The notes: a model not told the origin generated them from the letters alone. Shown: positions 1-8,672, counted from the first letter of the stretch. The stretch: DNA of 18,279 bases from CAYXFZ01 sp964464385 (GCA_964464385.1 CAYXFZ010000051.1:1-18279), one strand, 5' to 3'. Numbers and translations: made by a program.

Positions 1-522
1 GGGGCTGGCGGTTCCGGTCGCCAAGAAGGGTGGCTGGCCGCAGCAGCGTCACTGGGAATTCAGGACCCCCACATGTTTCCTGCTGTGCCGAGCCATTTGC
101 GGGCAGTTGCTACCCACGTGGCCAGCTTGTCGGCTTGGATCCAAGACTTTGAACCCGACTTGGTGCACTTGCCCTGGTGGGGGGAAAACCACGTGGACCA
201 CTTCGAGGCAGTGCGGTTGGCGGCGGCGGCCTGGCCCTCTTCCCTAGGTGACTGCCATTTGGCCATGGGTTCTTTTTGGTCGGCACTGCCGGTTGCGCAA
301 GCGGCCGCCCTCCCCGTGCACCCGGCCCGAGCTCGGGCCTTGGCCTGCCACGCCAGCCAACTTGCGGACGTGAATTATCTTCGTTGCAACGAGGGACTCT
401 TGGCCTGGAACGGGCGTCGGGCGAGTGAGCCAAAAGAATTGCACGTATTGGGTCGCGCCGAATCCTGCTTCGCGCGGATGCGCGAGCACGGGGCCCTGCG
501 GCGTTGGTATGTCTCGCGCTGA
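1..522 (+). CDS. PIG-L family N-acetylsugar deacetylase, C-terminal part (5' end outside window)
   Basis: The reading frame is open from the first base to a TGA at 520-522, so the gene begins upstream. Seen: after an aspartate-histidine-containing stretch there is a block with PWWGENHVDHFEAVRLAAAA, matching the PIG-L pattern in which a proline-rich segment is followed by a conserved D-H pair and an alanine-rich helix. Further on, ALACHASQLADVNYLRC resembles the family's 'K-A-L-x-x-H-x-S-Q' helix. Known: PIG-L (LmbE-like) enzymes are zinc hydrolases that remove acetyl groups from N-acetylglucosamine-type sugars; the N-terminal zinc motif would lie outside this window. Inference: next to polysaccharide export genes it may deacetylate a surface-glycan sugar or precursor. 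An internal ATG at 73 is available but would cut into the domain. The downstream neighbour is convergent, 60 bp away. Confidence 0.65.
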   Translation, partial: GAGGSGRQEGWLAAAASLGIQDPHMFPAVPSHLRAVATHVASLSAWIQDFEPDLVHLPWWGENHVDHFEAVRLAAAAWPSSLGDCHLAMGSFWSALPVAQAAALPVHPARARALACHASQLADVNYLRCNEGLLAWNGRRASEPKELHVLGRAESCFARMREHGALRRWYVSR

Positions 523-582
523 GGATCAAGCCTCTCGCTCGTCTCCTCTTTCGCCCATTCTTCTCGGGTCGAAAGCCCGCTG

Positions 583-1317
583 CTAGAAAACGTCGATGAC
601 TTGCGGTTTCAACAAAATGGCCCGCTCGGCAAAGACCAGCCCTTTGAGTCCTTCGTTGATGGCCCGCATGCGCTCGTCGAAGACGGCGGAATCGGTGCGG
701 AGAACATAGAGATAATCGCCCGGGTGGACCCAAGGGATTCGCATGGACGGATTGTCTTCGCGGGGATCAAAGAGGAGATCCAAATTGAAGGAGGCCAGTC
801 GGGCCTCGCCATCCACGAGACGGGCGATGATGATTCCGGTGGTGTCGCCACCCTCGGCCAACCCCCCGGCGCGCCCGAGCATATCCAGGACGGTGGTGCG
901 AGGAGTGGAGAGGGGATAGACACCTGGGGTCTTGACACTGCCGAGGACCGTAATTTTCCGATCCAGGCTCATGGTCACCGTGATGGCGATGGAGGGATTG
1001 ACCAAATATGCGTCGTAGGCCCGGGTTAATTTTTCGCGCACGCCGGCCCGGCTGAGCCCTTGAACTTCGAGAGGGCCAATGAGGTGACAAAAGAGACGGC
1101 CGTCGGGATCCACCTCGTAATTTCGGCTGAGATCCTCGTGGCGCCAAATGTCCACGGAGATCTGATCGCCGGGTCCAATGAGGAATTCGCCATTGCGGAT
1201 TGCGGAGGTGAGGTTGGGGCCCAGTTGATCTGGATCTTCTCCCATGGTCACACCTTCCTTCACGGGGTGGGAGCAGGCGGCGAGAGCCAACAGCAGAAGA
1301 GCGGGAGCCGTTTTCAT
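583..1317 (-). CDS. Wza/KpsD-type polysaccharide export outer-membrane lipoprotein
   Basis: 244 residues. The N-terminus is a lipoprotein signal: basic start, hydrophobic core and lipobox L-A-A-C with Cys15 as the lipidated residue. Residues about 44-115 form the Poly_export domain (FLIGPGDQISVDIW, then the DPDGR and NPSIAITV segments). Residues about 120-207 form an SLBB-like domain (KITVLGSVKTPGVYPL, then LGRAGGLAEGG, ending PGDYLYV). Known: such proteins multimerise into the outer-membrane channel for capsule or exopolysaccharide, working with a Wzz-type co-polymerase; one lies in this window. At 244 residues it is shorter than E. coli Wza, with probably one SLBB repeat and a short helical tail from about 211. 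ATG start at 1315-1317, TAG stop at 583-585. It is divergent from the phosphatase-family gene, starts separated by 60 bp. Confidence 0.9.
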   Translation of the reverse strand: MKTAPALLLLALAACSHPVKEGVTMGEDPDQLGPNLTSAIRNGEFLIGPGDQISVDIWRHEDLSRNYEVDPDGRLFCHLIGPLEVQGLSRAGVREKLTRAYDAYLVNPSIAITVTMSLDRKITVLGSVKTPGVYPLSTPRTTVLDMLGRAGGLAEGGDTTGIIIARLVDGEARLASFNLDLLFDPREDNPSMRIPWVHPGDYLYVLRTDSAVFDERMRAINEGLKGLVFAERAILLKPQVIDVF

Positions 1318-1377
1318 CTGGGCGAGGTCGAGCCTATTATTTCAGAAAAGGGTACTGGATCCAATACCCTGGACAAC
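1318..1377. promoter_or_regulatory. Possible divergent promoter region between the export lipoprotein and the phosphatase-led operon
   Basis: Sixty bases separate the two divergent start codons. For the minus gene a possible -10 AATAAT (plus-strand 1336-1341) lies 17 bp from a weak -35 TTGGAT (plus-strand 1359-1364). For the plus gene a TATTAT at 1335-1340 could be a -10, but no good -35 is visible. The AT-rich patch overlaps for both directions, so the two operons may be co-regulated. Inference from consensus matching only. Confidence 0.25.
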
Positions 1378-3017
1378 ATGGCAAAGTTGGCAATCCTGGG
1401 CATTGATGGGGCTACGTGGGAGATCATGCGTCCCCTTGTCGAGCAGGGGCAACTCCCGCGGATCGCCAGCATCCTGGCACAGGGCTGCAGCGGGGAATTG
1501 AGGTCGGAAACTCCTCCCATTACCCCGCCTGCTTGGACTTCCATGATGACGGGCCTGAATCCGGGTCGGCACGGGGTGTTTCACTTCCTTCGCCGCCCTC
1601 TCGGGTCCTATGCCCCGCAAGTGGCCGACGCCCGAGCATTTCGCGGTCGAGAGATGTTTTCTGTCCTGCAGAAACGGGGCTGGACCACGGGTGCTCTCAA
1701 CGTGCCCATGACTTATCCGCCCCCGGCGAAGGAGGCGGAGGGGAGTTGGACCTTGGCTGGCATTCCCTGCCCCTTGGATCCCTCGGTCCTTTCTTCGGAT
1801 CCCACTCTCTTGGCGGACCTGGAGCGGACCTTGGGCCATCCTTATCGCGCCGACGTGGATTACTCCCCCTGGCATCCGGACCTCGAACCCAAGGGCACGG
1901 AGGATTGGGATGACTTGGAATTGTTGCGCCGCGAATTGTTCGCCGTGGAAAGGGAACGATTGCAGGCCCTGCGGTCCCTGTTGACGGACCGACCGACGGA
2001 TCTCCACTTCACGGTCTTGGCCCTGACGGATCGCTGCCAGCATTATTTTTGGCGCTTCCAGGATCGGAACCATCCGGGTTGGACCGCCGATGGGGAGGAG
2101 CGCTTTGGAGGGAATGCAGCCGCGGTACAGGCAGACACCGCNNNNNNNNNNGTTCGGTGATCGCCGATGCCTATCGCTTGGCGGATGAATTTGCCGGCGT
2201 TCTTCTGGATCGTCCCGGCCCTGGCCTGACGGCCTTGGTGAGTGACCATGGTTTCGGTTCTTATTTGGGAACCGTGAAGTTGAATGCTTGGTTGGAGGAG
2301 GAAGGGTTCTTGGTGCGACGGGCGACCCCTTACACCGTGTGGCGAGGCACCACGCTTGGGCGAGTCGCGGATCGCCTGCTGAGTCCGCAGGCGGCGCGTT
2401 TGCTGGGGCCCTTGGCTCGTTTGCCCCTACCCCACCGTGCCCACCGAGCGACCCCATCTCGCTTGGATGTGGTCTGGACCCAAACCCGCGCTTGGTCCAC
2501 CATGCATGGGATTTGCCTCAATCTCCAGGGGCGGGATCCTCAGGGGATCGTACCGCCGGAGGAAGCTGATGCCCTGATGACGGAAATCGAAACTGCCTTG
2601 GCCAAACTTCGCTTGCCGGATGGCCGGCCGGCGCTGGATTACACGGTGCGCGCTTCGCAGACTTACGACGGGCCATGGACTGGCGAGGCGCCAGACCTGC
2701 AAATGCAGTTCGCCGATCTGGCTTGGTTGACCTTGGATGGTTGGGAGACGGGAGAAGTTTGTGTTGCCCGCATTCACGCCGCCGTTTCGGGGACGCATCG
2801 TTTCGAGGGTGTCTTTGCCGTTGCCGGCAAGGGTGTGCGCCCGCAATCCACGATTCAGGGCATGCACATTCGCGACACATTTCCCAGTCTGTTGCACGCT
2901 CTCGGGGAAAGGGTTCCTTCTTGGATGGAAGGTGTGGTGCATGCAGACCTTCTGCAAAACACCACCCCCGTCCTGGCCGCCGAAGAAGAATTGCCCAAAG
3001 TTGAGGGTTGGCCTTGA
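1378..3017 (+). CDS. Alkaline-phosphatase-superfamily (type I phosphodiesterase/nucleotide pyrophosphatase-like) hydrolase, interrupted by an N gap
   Basis: The ATG at 1378 begins MAKLAILGIDGATW, where Asp10 is the usual first metal ligand. Thr54 in PAWTSMMTG is the expected nucleophile position. After the gap come SDHGFG (Asp and His ligands, codons at 2244 and 2247), GTHRFEGVF (His ligand codon at 2796) and IRDTFPSLLHALG, the standard C-terminal signature. Known: this superfamily hydrolyses or transfers phosphate esters, including phosphodiesters and phospho-substituents of glycans. There is no signal peptide, so a cytoplasmic site is likely. Odd: N bases at 2142-2151 separate reading frame 1 from frame 3; a true gap length of 2 modulo 3 (8, 11, 14...) would restore one frame. 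The domain runs continuously across the gap, so I treat it as one gene of about 540-550 residues. It leads a four-gene run; its TGA overlaps the next start. Confidence 0.85.
2142..2151. other. Assembly gap (10 N) inside the phosphatase-family gene
   Basis: Exactly ten N. The flanks belong to the same protein domain but in different frames, so ten is probably a placeholder rather than a measured length. Confidence 0.95.
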
Positions 3018-4639
3018 TTCTTTCCCTGTCCCTGGCCATCGGTCTGAAATTTCTTCAAGAACCGGATTTTCAGGTGGATTGGTCCGGCGCTTCGTCGCAG
3101 ATTGCTCCTGGTTTGGGGATTGGCATCAACGATCTTTCCAACGCTCGCCCCCAGGTCTGGAGTGCTTGGGCCCTGGCCTTGCGGCCGCAAGGAGGCATGG
3201 CCCGCATTTGGTTGGATTACACCAAGGGCCCCCTGTCCCGTCAGGTAGCGGCTGGTTTGAACGCGAAAAAAGCCGGGCTTTCGGTCCTGCTGGTTGTCGT
3301 GGGTGACCCGGCCCACCGCGGTAAGAAACGGGACGAGGTGTTTGGAATTCCCCCGCAGTCCGCGGAGGTGTGGGCCAAGGGCATTGCCAAGGATTGTGGG
3401 ACCTTGTTGGCAAGAGGCGTTCCTTTGGTTGCGGTCGAAATTTGGAACGAACCCAATCTTGCTGGACAATGGCAGGGAACACCCCAGAGCTTCGGAGCTT
3501 TCTTTGCTGCAGTCGCCGTCGCCTTGCGTGAGTTGATACCTGCCGACATTGCTCTCGGTGGGCCGGGAATGGGCACCGCTGCGGGCACGGGGCAGGCCTG
3601 GTTCGCCGCCATTGCGGAAGCCTGTGCCGAAGTGAAATTCCAACCAGACTTTTTTTCCTTTCATTTTTATTCCAGCCACCCGTCGGATTTGCGAAATTTC
3701 CGATTTGGCGAACGGATTCAGGAAAGGGCTGTCGCCGCCGGCTTACGTCCTCCGGAAATTTGGCTGTCGGAATGGAATGTGGAATTGCCGCACCCGACCG
3801 CACCGGAATGCGATGACCATCGGGCGGCGGTGTTCTTTGCCGCTGTGAATGCCGAACTTGCCGGGACTCCCACGGTGCAAAGCCATTTCTTTTTCCTTCA
3901 GGATGCGCCTTGGGATACGCAAAAGGACTGGGCCGGAGAATCCGTTGGTGTGTTTACCCGGAATGGCGCACCCAAGGCGGTCCTCAACGGGATGCATTTG
4001 TTTCGGCGTGCCTCGAGTCTGCCGCGCCTGCCGGAGCGTCGCCTCGCCGCAAGTTCCAATTTGTCTTGTCTGGCCTCACGGGCCGAGGAAAATGGATTTC
4101 TTCTTTTGACCAACGCCTTTGGCGATGGCCCAAAGCACATCCGTCACTGGGTGGATGCGGCCGGGGTTCGATTGGGTCCTTATCGCGGCAAGGAATCCAT
4201 CTTGCGCTCTTTTCTAGAGGGCAAGAAAAAATGGAGCGCGGTCAAGGGGGTTAGCAAAGACCGGCAGGTTTGGGAGACTGCGGCAGCGGAATTCCAAAGA
4301 GATCTTCGCGAACGAGGCAGGGCCCACCGCTCGGTGCGGGTGCAGTGCCAAGGCGCTATGCCTACCGTGGTTGCTGCTTGGCGCGTGGACTCCGAACACT
4401 CCGATCCCCGTCTGGATCCAAATTTTCTAGAGGAGTTTGATCGTTTGCGCAGCGAAGATCCGAATTCCGTTCCGATGGCCTTGGTCTTGCATCCTTCGGC
4501 TCGTCCCGCTTCCTTGCCTCCGCAGAAGGGAGTTCGCCGTGACGGAGATTCATTGGTGTTGGACCTCCCACCTTGGTCTGCCCTCTTGTTGCAACTTTCT
4601 TTTCCTGCGAACAAACCTGCCGAGGCTTTGCCCGAGTGA
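3014..4639 (+). CDS. GH39-like (clan GH-A) glycosidase with N-terminal membrane anchor
   Basis: 541 residues from a TTG at 3014. That start overlaps the preceding TGA as TTGA and has GAGGG six bases upstream; an in-frame TTG at 3008 is the alternative. The first ~15 residues are hydrophobic (ILSLSLAIGL), an uncleaved anchor or signal. Seen: VEIWNEPNLAGQW carries the clan's acid/base glutamate (Glu146), and IWLSEWNVE carries the likely nucleophile (Glu253); the ~107-residue spacing fits strands 4 and 7 of a GH-A barrel. From about residue 340 there is a beta-rich C-terminal region typical of a barrel followed by a sandwich domain. Known: GH39 includes beta-xylosidases and PslG, an endoglycosidase of the Psl exopolysaccharide locus. 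Inference: it trims or edits the polymer made here, on the periplasmic side. It could also belong to a neighbouring GH-A family. Confidence 0.8.
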   Translation: MILSLSLAIGLKFLQEPDFQVDWSGASSQIAPGLGIGINDLSNARPQVWSAWALALRPQGGMARIWLDYTKGPLSRQVAAGLNAKKAGLSVLLVVVGDPAHRGKKRDEVFGIPPQSAEVWAKGIAKDCGTLLARGVPLVAVEIWNEPNLAGQWQGTPQSFGAFFAAVAVALRELIPADIALGGPGMGTAAGTGQAWFAAIAEACAEVKFQPDFFSFHFYSSHPSDLRNFRFGERIQERAVAAGLRPPEIWLSEWNVELPHPTAPECDDHRAAVFFAAVNAELAGTPTVQSHFFFLQDAPWDTQKDWAGESVGVFTRNGAPKAVLNGMHLFRRASSLPRLPERRLAASSNLSCLASRAEENGFLLLTNAFGDGPKHIRHWVDAAGVRLGPYRGKESILRSFLEGKKKWSAVKGVSKDRQVWETAAAEFQRDLRERGRAHRSVRVQCQGAMPTVVAAWRVDSEHSDPRLDPNFLEEFDRLRSEDPNSVPMALVLHPSARPASLPPQKGVRRDGDSLVLDLPPWSALLLQLSFPANKPAEALPE

Positions 4640-6066
4640 GAGTTCTGCGCCTAACCTTGTCGGGACTCCTTCCATTGATAGCGGGGGCCACGGCCGGTGC
4701 TCTGGTCCTGGCCGACGCCCGTCTTGGCATTTTCTGGCGGCGACCGCTCCTTGGACCGACCCCCTCTTGGGTTGGGGACAGCAACCACGGCGGGGCAGTT
4801 CTACTTTCCTTACTTGCACTTTTGGGTGCTTGGTTTTGTGCGCGCGCTCAATCCGTGGGATTGGAGCGAGTTCTCATCGGGGTCTTCGTATTTTCTCTTT
4901 TCGCCGATGTCATCCCGGCCTTGCACCAAGTTTCTTAGTTGCTTCTCGTGGCCTACGCCGTTGGGCGTTATCTGCGCCGCCCCCCCAGGAATCGCATGAA
5001 GGTGACCCCTCTTTTGATTCCTCTCTTGTTGATTTTTGCGGTTTACGCGGCGACCCTGCCGCAGGCGGCTCGTCCCGCTCCGGCCTACTTGGATTTTGGT
5101 TTTCGAATGTTGGGCATGTCCATGGTGGTGCTCTTACCCCCGGTTTTGGCCAACCGGACCCGCTTGGATGCCGTGATCCATGCCCTGATCCTGTCCGCGG
5201 CGGTAGCTGCCCTCGTCGGAATCAGCCAACTCTTCCTCTCTTTTTGGACTGGAGATGTCATGACTTTCGGTGATCCGGAATTCAACCGGATCGTGACTCC
5301 CTTCGGCGTATTTCCCCGTTGTACTGGATTGATGTTGCACCCCAATCATCAATCCAATGTATTGGGAACCGTAGCTCTGCTGGTCTTGCACCGCGCCACT
5401 TCGCCCCACACTTCCTTGGGCCAACGCTGGCGCTTGGCGGCCATTTTCGTTCTCTTGATCTTGGGTGTGTTGGTGACGGGATCCCGCAGTGGTTTGCTGG
5501 CCTTGGCCATTGGCGCCGCCGTCATTCCTCTTCTGCGCTGGCCGCGCACCGCTGGGATGTATCTTGTGGTCTGTTCTCTTGCCGGTTTCGTGTTGTGGAA
5601 GAGTGGTGCTGCCGAGGCTCTTTATGAGGCCGTCAAGGCTCTTAATGCCAGTTCTGTCGACTTCCGTTGGCGGGTGGACCATTTGGCGGCAGCTGCTTTT
5701 CAATCCTCTCCCTGGCTCGGTGTGGGTGTGGGAGGCATATTGGATTGGTACAACCCTTGGCATTTGGAAGTCCACGACACGTATCTTCAAATCCTGGCGG
5801 AAACCGGGATCCTGGGGGTCCTTTCCTTCGGTTTGCTTGCGGGAATGGTCGGTTTCCGGCTTCTCGCCCGTTTTCTGCAAACGCGATCCCTCGCGGATCG
5901 AGAACGTTTGGCTGCCTTGTTGTTGGCATCTACCATGATCTTGGTTCAGAACACTGTGGCCATGTTTCTGTGGGTTAAGTTCCTCTGGTTTTGGATCGCT
6001 CTCGTCGAAACTACCCTTCTCTTGTCTTTCTCCCAGTCCACATCTTCGTCAAAGGACCCCCGTTGA
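4636..6066 (+). CDS. O-antigen ligase/polymerase-type (Wzy_C) membrane protein, interrupted by an in-frame TAG
   Basis: One frame runs from GTG 4636 (overlapping the previous TGA as GTGA) to TGA 6064-6066, 476 codons, broken only by TAG at 4936-4938 (codon 101). Both parts are membrane protein: about three hydrophobic helices before the stop and about nine or ten after. The stop lies in what reads as a single helix (VIPALHQVS, stop, LLLVAYAVG). Family signatures after it: HPNHQSN, TGSRSG near residues 281-286, and HDTYLQILAETGILG starting at His380. Known: these inner-membrane enzymes ligate O-antigen to lipid A-core or polymerise repeat units. Full length matches the family; the downstream part alone (375 residues, from TTG 4939 or an internal start) would lack early helices. 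TAG could be a true nonsense mutation, a sequencing error or, less likely, a boundary between two genes. Confidence 0.8.
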
Positions 6067-6067
6067 G

Positions 6068-7414
6068 ATGCAACAGGATTCCCTGACCGCCCTTTTGGCA
6101 GCCGCTTGGCGGCGGCGCTTCAGTGTGCTTTTGGTTGTAGCAGGTGCTGTCGTGGCCGCTTGGTGGGGCATGACCGCCATGCCGGCCCGCTTCGAGGCGC
6201 GGGCCACCTTGTTCGTGCCCGGCGAACTTCCCCGCCCGACGCTCACCGGCGGTGGTCAGGACCTTCCAGATTCTCCCGTCGCACCCGATCTGAATGAAAC
6301 CACTCGGGTTGGCGTGATCGGTTTGGTGAGCAGTCCTGCCGTATTGCAGAGGGCAGCTGAGGCCGTAGACGGACTCTCGAGTGAGGAATTTCCCCGCCAT
6401 GTGGTCGCCGACCTGGATGCCGATCAACAGTTGGTGGTCGTGGCCTGGCATCAGGATCCAGTGACTGCCGTGGCGATCGCCAATGCACTCGTCCGGGCCC
6501 TACGGTCCACCATGTCAGAAATGGCGGAACGGACTCCCCGGGCCATGCTTGCAGTTTTGGAAAAAGAGGAGCCTCAAGCTTGGCAGGCGGTGGCGGACAC
6601 CCGCCAACTCCGCTTGCAACGGTTGTTGGCCTTCTCCAGCCCGGATCCGGCCACGGATTTGGCCATGCTTGCGTCCGAGCGGCAACGCTTGTCGCAAGAG
6701 ATGACAAACTTGGCTGTTCTGGCCAATCAGATTCGAGCCCAACGTCCTATTTTGGAAGAGGCGTTGGCCGGACGGCCGGAGCACCAATGGGCCAGCCGTA
6801 TTTTGGTTGAAAATCCAGTTTGGCGTGAGGCGTTGGCTAAGGTCGCCGAGTTGCGGGCTGAAGTTGCCGTAGCTCGAGTTAGTTTTGCCGCCAGGCATCC
6901 CTCTCGCTTGGCCTTGGAACAACGCTTGGCTCTGGCCGAGGAACAGGCTCAAAACGAGGGCGCGCGACCGCAAGTGGAGAGTAGCTTGGAGGAGAGGCCC
7001 GACGCTCGCGCGGAAGCCTGGATTCAACAGTTGGTGGGCCTTGCGGTGAGCGAGAGCGGCATTGCCCCGGCCCGTGCCCACCTGGAAGCGCGCCTGCAGG
7101 AAATTGACCAAACTTTGGCCACCCTTCCCGGTGTCCAGGCCGACCTGGCCCGCCTGGATGCCGAGATTACTCGTTTGGAAGGCCATGCGACTCGAGTCAG
7201 CAGTCGAATCGAAGAATTGCGTTTGCAACTCCAGCAAGGATTCGACTTCCTATGGTTGGATCAGGCACACATGGCATCTGCCGACCGGGTGAAAGAAGTG
7301 CCCGCCCGGGCGCCGACCCTGATTGCTGCAGGTCTCAGTGGTTTGGCCGTGGGGCTTGCTCTGGCGGTATTGATGGAGCTCTTTGCAGTTCGTCGCCGTC
7401 GCCATCCTTGGTGA
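6068..7414 (+). CDS. Wzz/GumC-type polysaccharide co-polymerase (chain-length determinant)
   Basis: 448 residues, ATG one base after the ligase stop. Architecture seen: a basic cytoplasmic start, transmembrane helix at about 18-36, then PARFEARATLFV, the typical Wzz N-terminal strand. A long alpha-helical, coiled-coil-prone periplasmic region follows (about 150-395, rich in A, L, E, Q and R), with a second transmembrane helix at about 417-438 before a short basic tail (RRRRHPW). No C-terminal tyrosine-kinase domain follows, and none is encoded beside it. Known: co-polymerases set chain length together with a Wzy-type polymerase and pair with Wza-type exporters in capsule/exopolysaccharide systems; both partners are present here. 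The length is intermediate between O-antigen Wzz and GumC/Wzc types. Its 3' end overlaps the convergent kinase-like gene by 80 bases. Confidence 0.88.
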   Translation: MQQDSLTALLAAAWRRRFSVLLVVAGAVVAAWWGMTAMPARFEARATLFVPGELPRPTLTGGGQDLPDSPVAPDLNETTRVGVIGLVSSPAVLQRAAEAVDGLSSEEFPRHVVADLDADQQLVVVAWHQDPVTAVAIANALVRALRSTMSEMAERTPRAMLAVLEKEEPQAWQAVADTRQLRLQRLLAFSSPDPATDLAMLASERQRLSQEMTNLAVLANQIRAQRPILEEALAGRPEHQWASRILVENPVWREALAKVAELRAEVAVARVSFAARHPSRLALEQRLALAEEQAQNEGARPQVESSLEERPDARAEAWIQQLVGLAVSESGIAPARAHLEARLQEIDQTLATLPGVQADLARLDAEITRLEGHATRVSSRIEELRLQLQQGFDFLWLDQAHMASADRVKEVPARAPTLIAAGLSGLAVGLALAVLMELFAVRRRRHPW

Positions 7415-8633
7415 CCTCCTTCTCCCGCAGATCCCATTCCATTTGCAAGCGGGCTCGGTCTCGGACAGAGTTCGTACGGGCAGTCAAACCATCTCCGTCC
7501 ACCAGAATGGCCCCATTCGGACCGATGCAAAAGTTTTCCAATTTGCAGTCTCGCATGCCAAAGCCCCAAGCATGGATTTCGGCCAGCCAAGCTTCCATGC
7601 ATTGCAAATCCTTCGCTTTGGCTTGGGGGTAGGGAACTTCTTGGGTCCAAAGCGTGGTTCCACACCACCCCATCACGCGAGCTGCTGGCAAGTTCGCCAA
7701 TTCCAACACATGCAGTGCTCGGGCCGTGGCGGCCGCGGGACCACGGCTCAATGCCGTTCGCCAATAAGGCCGCCGGTATTTCTTGCCGTAAATGTTGGCA
7801 TTTTTCCAGACTTGACTACTTTGGCCACGCCGAACCCGTGTGCCCAAATCCTCAGGAAGAGCGAAACCGTGGCGGAGGGCACCGTTGGCAATGGTGCGGA
7901 AATCGGAGCAAGGTCGCCACACTCGGCGGCCGCGGCGCCAAAGCCGCCGACGGCGAACTTCGGATGCTTTGTCAAGGAGAACCTTCGGAATCAGCTTGGG
8001 ACCACCGGCCTGGGCAATGCCGAGGCACATGGCCTCCGCTGAGGCGGTGGCCTGAGTCGGAGACAAGTTGGCCAAAAGGCGAATGAAGTCTCTTTGTCGC
8101 TTGGAAAAATGAGTTGGCCCTGTGCTCACCTTGGCTTGTCCTAAATCTAGGGGAATCAATATCCCCGAATCGGACCAAAGGAAATCTGGCGCTGCAAGAT
8201 CGGCATCGGACCATCCTTGGTCGTGCAGTTGTGTCAGCCCGCGGCCCCAAGCGGAACCATCCTCCTCGGGGAGAGGATGGCTCGTGCCCTCTTGCCAGCG
8301 GCGGAGGAAGAGACCCAAGTGGGAGGCCACTTGTTCCGCTAGGATTTCCGAGTAGCCAAGACGACAAGCCGCTTCGGCTTCCCGGAGAGCGGGCGGAAGC
8401 CGTAGCCAATTGCGAAGGGTCTCGCCCCGTCTCCGAGGATGGCAGATCTTGAGGAGCCAAGGGGCGCCGTCCTGTACCACTCGCAACACTGTGCGGTGGG
8501 GGGACTCTCGGATGATCTCCGGATGATCTGCCGCAGCCTGCCAAACCAATTGCAGGAGGGGGTGGATCGGCGGGTGCCGATGCAGGGCCTCGCGAAGGCC
8601 AACGATGCGCTCTTGGATGCGATTCGGGTCCAC
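7335..8633 (-). CDS. Tandem kinase-like protein resembling lipopolysaccharide (Kdo/WaaP) kinases
   Basis: 432 residues from a GTG at 8631-8633, with GGAG six bases upstream of it. Two kinase-like halves are visible. First half: Lys62 in WLLKI, Glu87 in REAEAAC as the possible helix-C glutamate, a catalytic-loop-like LHDQGWSDADLAAPDFLW (Asp145 as catalytic candidate, Asp150 where Asn is usual), and LDLGQAK (Asp163) in the DFG position. Second half: YGKKYRRPYW (Lys284/285), IHAWGFGMRDCKLENF (Asp362, Asn367) and ILVDGDG (Asp379/381). Between them is an Arg-rich stretch (about 227-240). Known: Kdo/WaaP kinases phosphorylate lipid A-core sugars on the cytoplasmic face. Inference: LPS or sugar kinase, given lptF/lptG next door; a protein kinase is possible. 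The two-domain arrangement is unusual. The last ~26 residues overlap the co-polymerase gene antisense. Confidence 0.7.
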   Translation of the reverse strand: MDPNRIQERIVGLREALHRHPPIHPLLQLVWQAAADHPEIIRESPHRTVLRVVQDGAPWLLKICHPRRRGETLRNWLRLPPALREAEAACRLGYSEILAEQVASHLGLFLRRWQEGTSHPLPEEDGSAWGRGLTQLHDQGWSDADLAAPDFLWSDSGILIPLDLGQAKVSTGPTHFSKRQRDFIRLLANLSPTQATASAEAMCLGIAQAGGPKLIPKVLLDKASEVRRRRLWRRGRRVWRPCSDFRTIANGALRHGFALPEDLGTRVRRGQSSQVWKNANIYGKKYRRPYWRTALSRGPAAATARALHVLELANLPAARVMGWCGTTLWTQEVPYPQAKAKDLQCMEAWLAEIHAWGFGMRDCKLENFCIGPNGAILVDGDGLTARTNSVRDRARLQMEWDLREKEVTKDGDGDELQRAPSIPPEQAPRPNH

Positions 8634-8672
8634 TTCAGGCTCCGCTCCTGGTCCAGCCTACAATCCCGGTTC

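Noticed and set aside
565..579. Small hairpin CGGG-TCGAAAG-CCCG between convergent genes
   Set aside because: Only four base pairs and no T-run on either side; too weak to call a terminator.
1060..1377. Upstream extension of the phosphatase-family gene into the export lipoprotein gene
   Set aside because: It would overlap the well-supported minus-strand lipoprotein; the domain itself starts at the ATG at 1378 with AILGID.
4936..4938. TAG recoded as an amino acid (pyrrolysine or code change)
   Set aside because: TAG ends two other genes in the window, no recoding element is visible, and the protein family does not use pyrrolysine.
8659..8664. TACAAT as a -10 box for lptF
   Set aside because: Good -10 match, but no -35 at proper spacing, and it would leave a leader of only about two bases; possible leaderless start but not supported enough to annotate.
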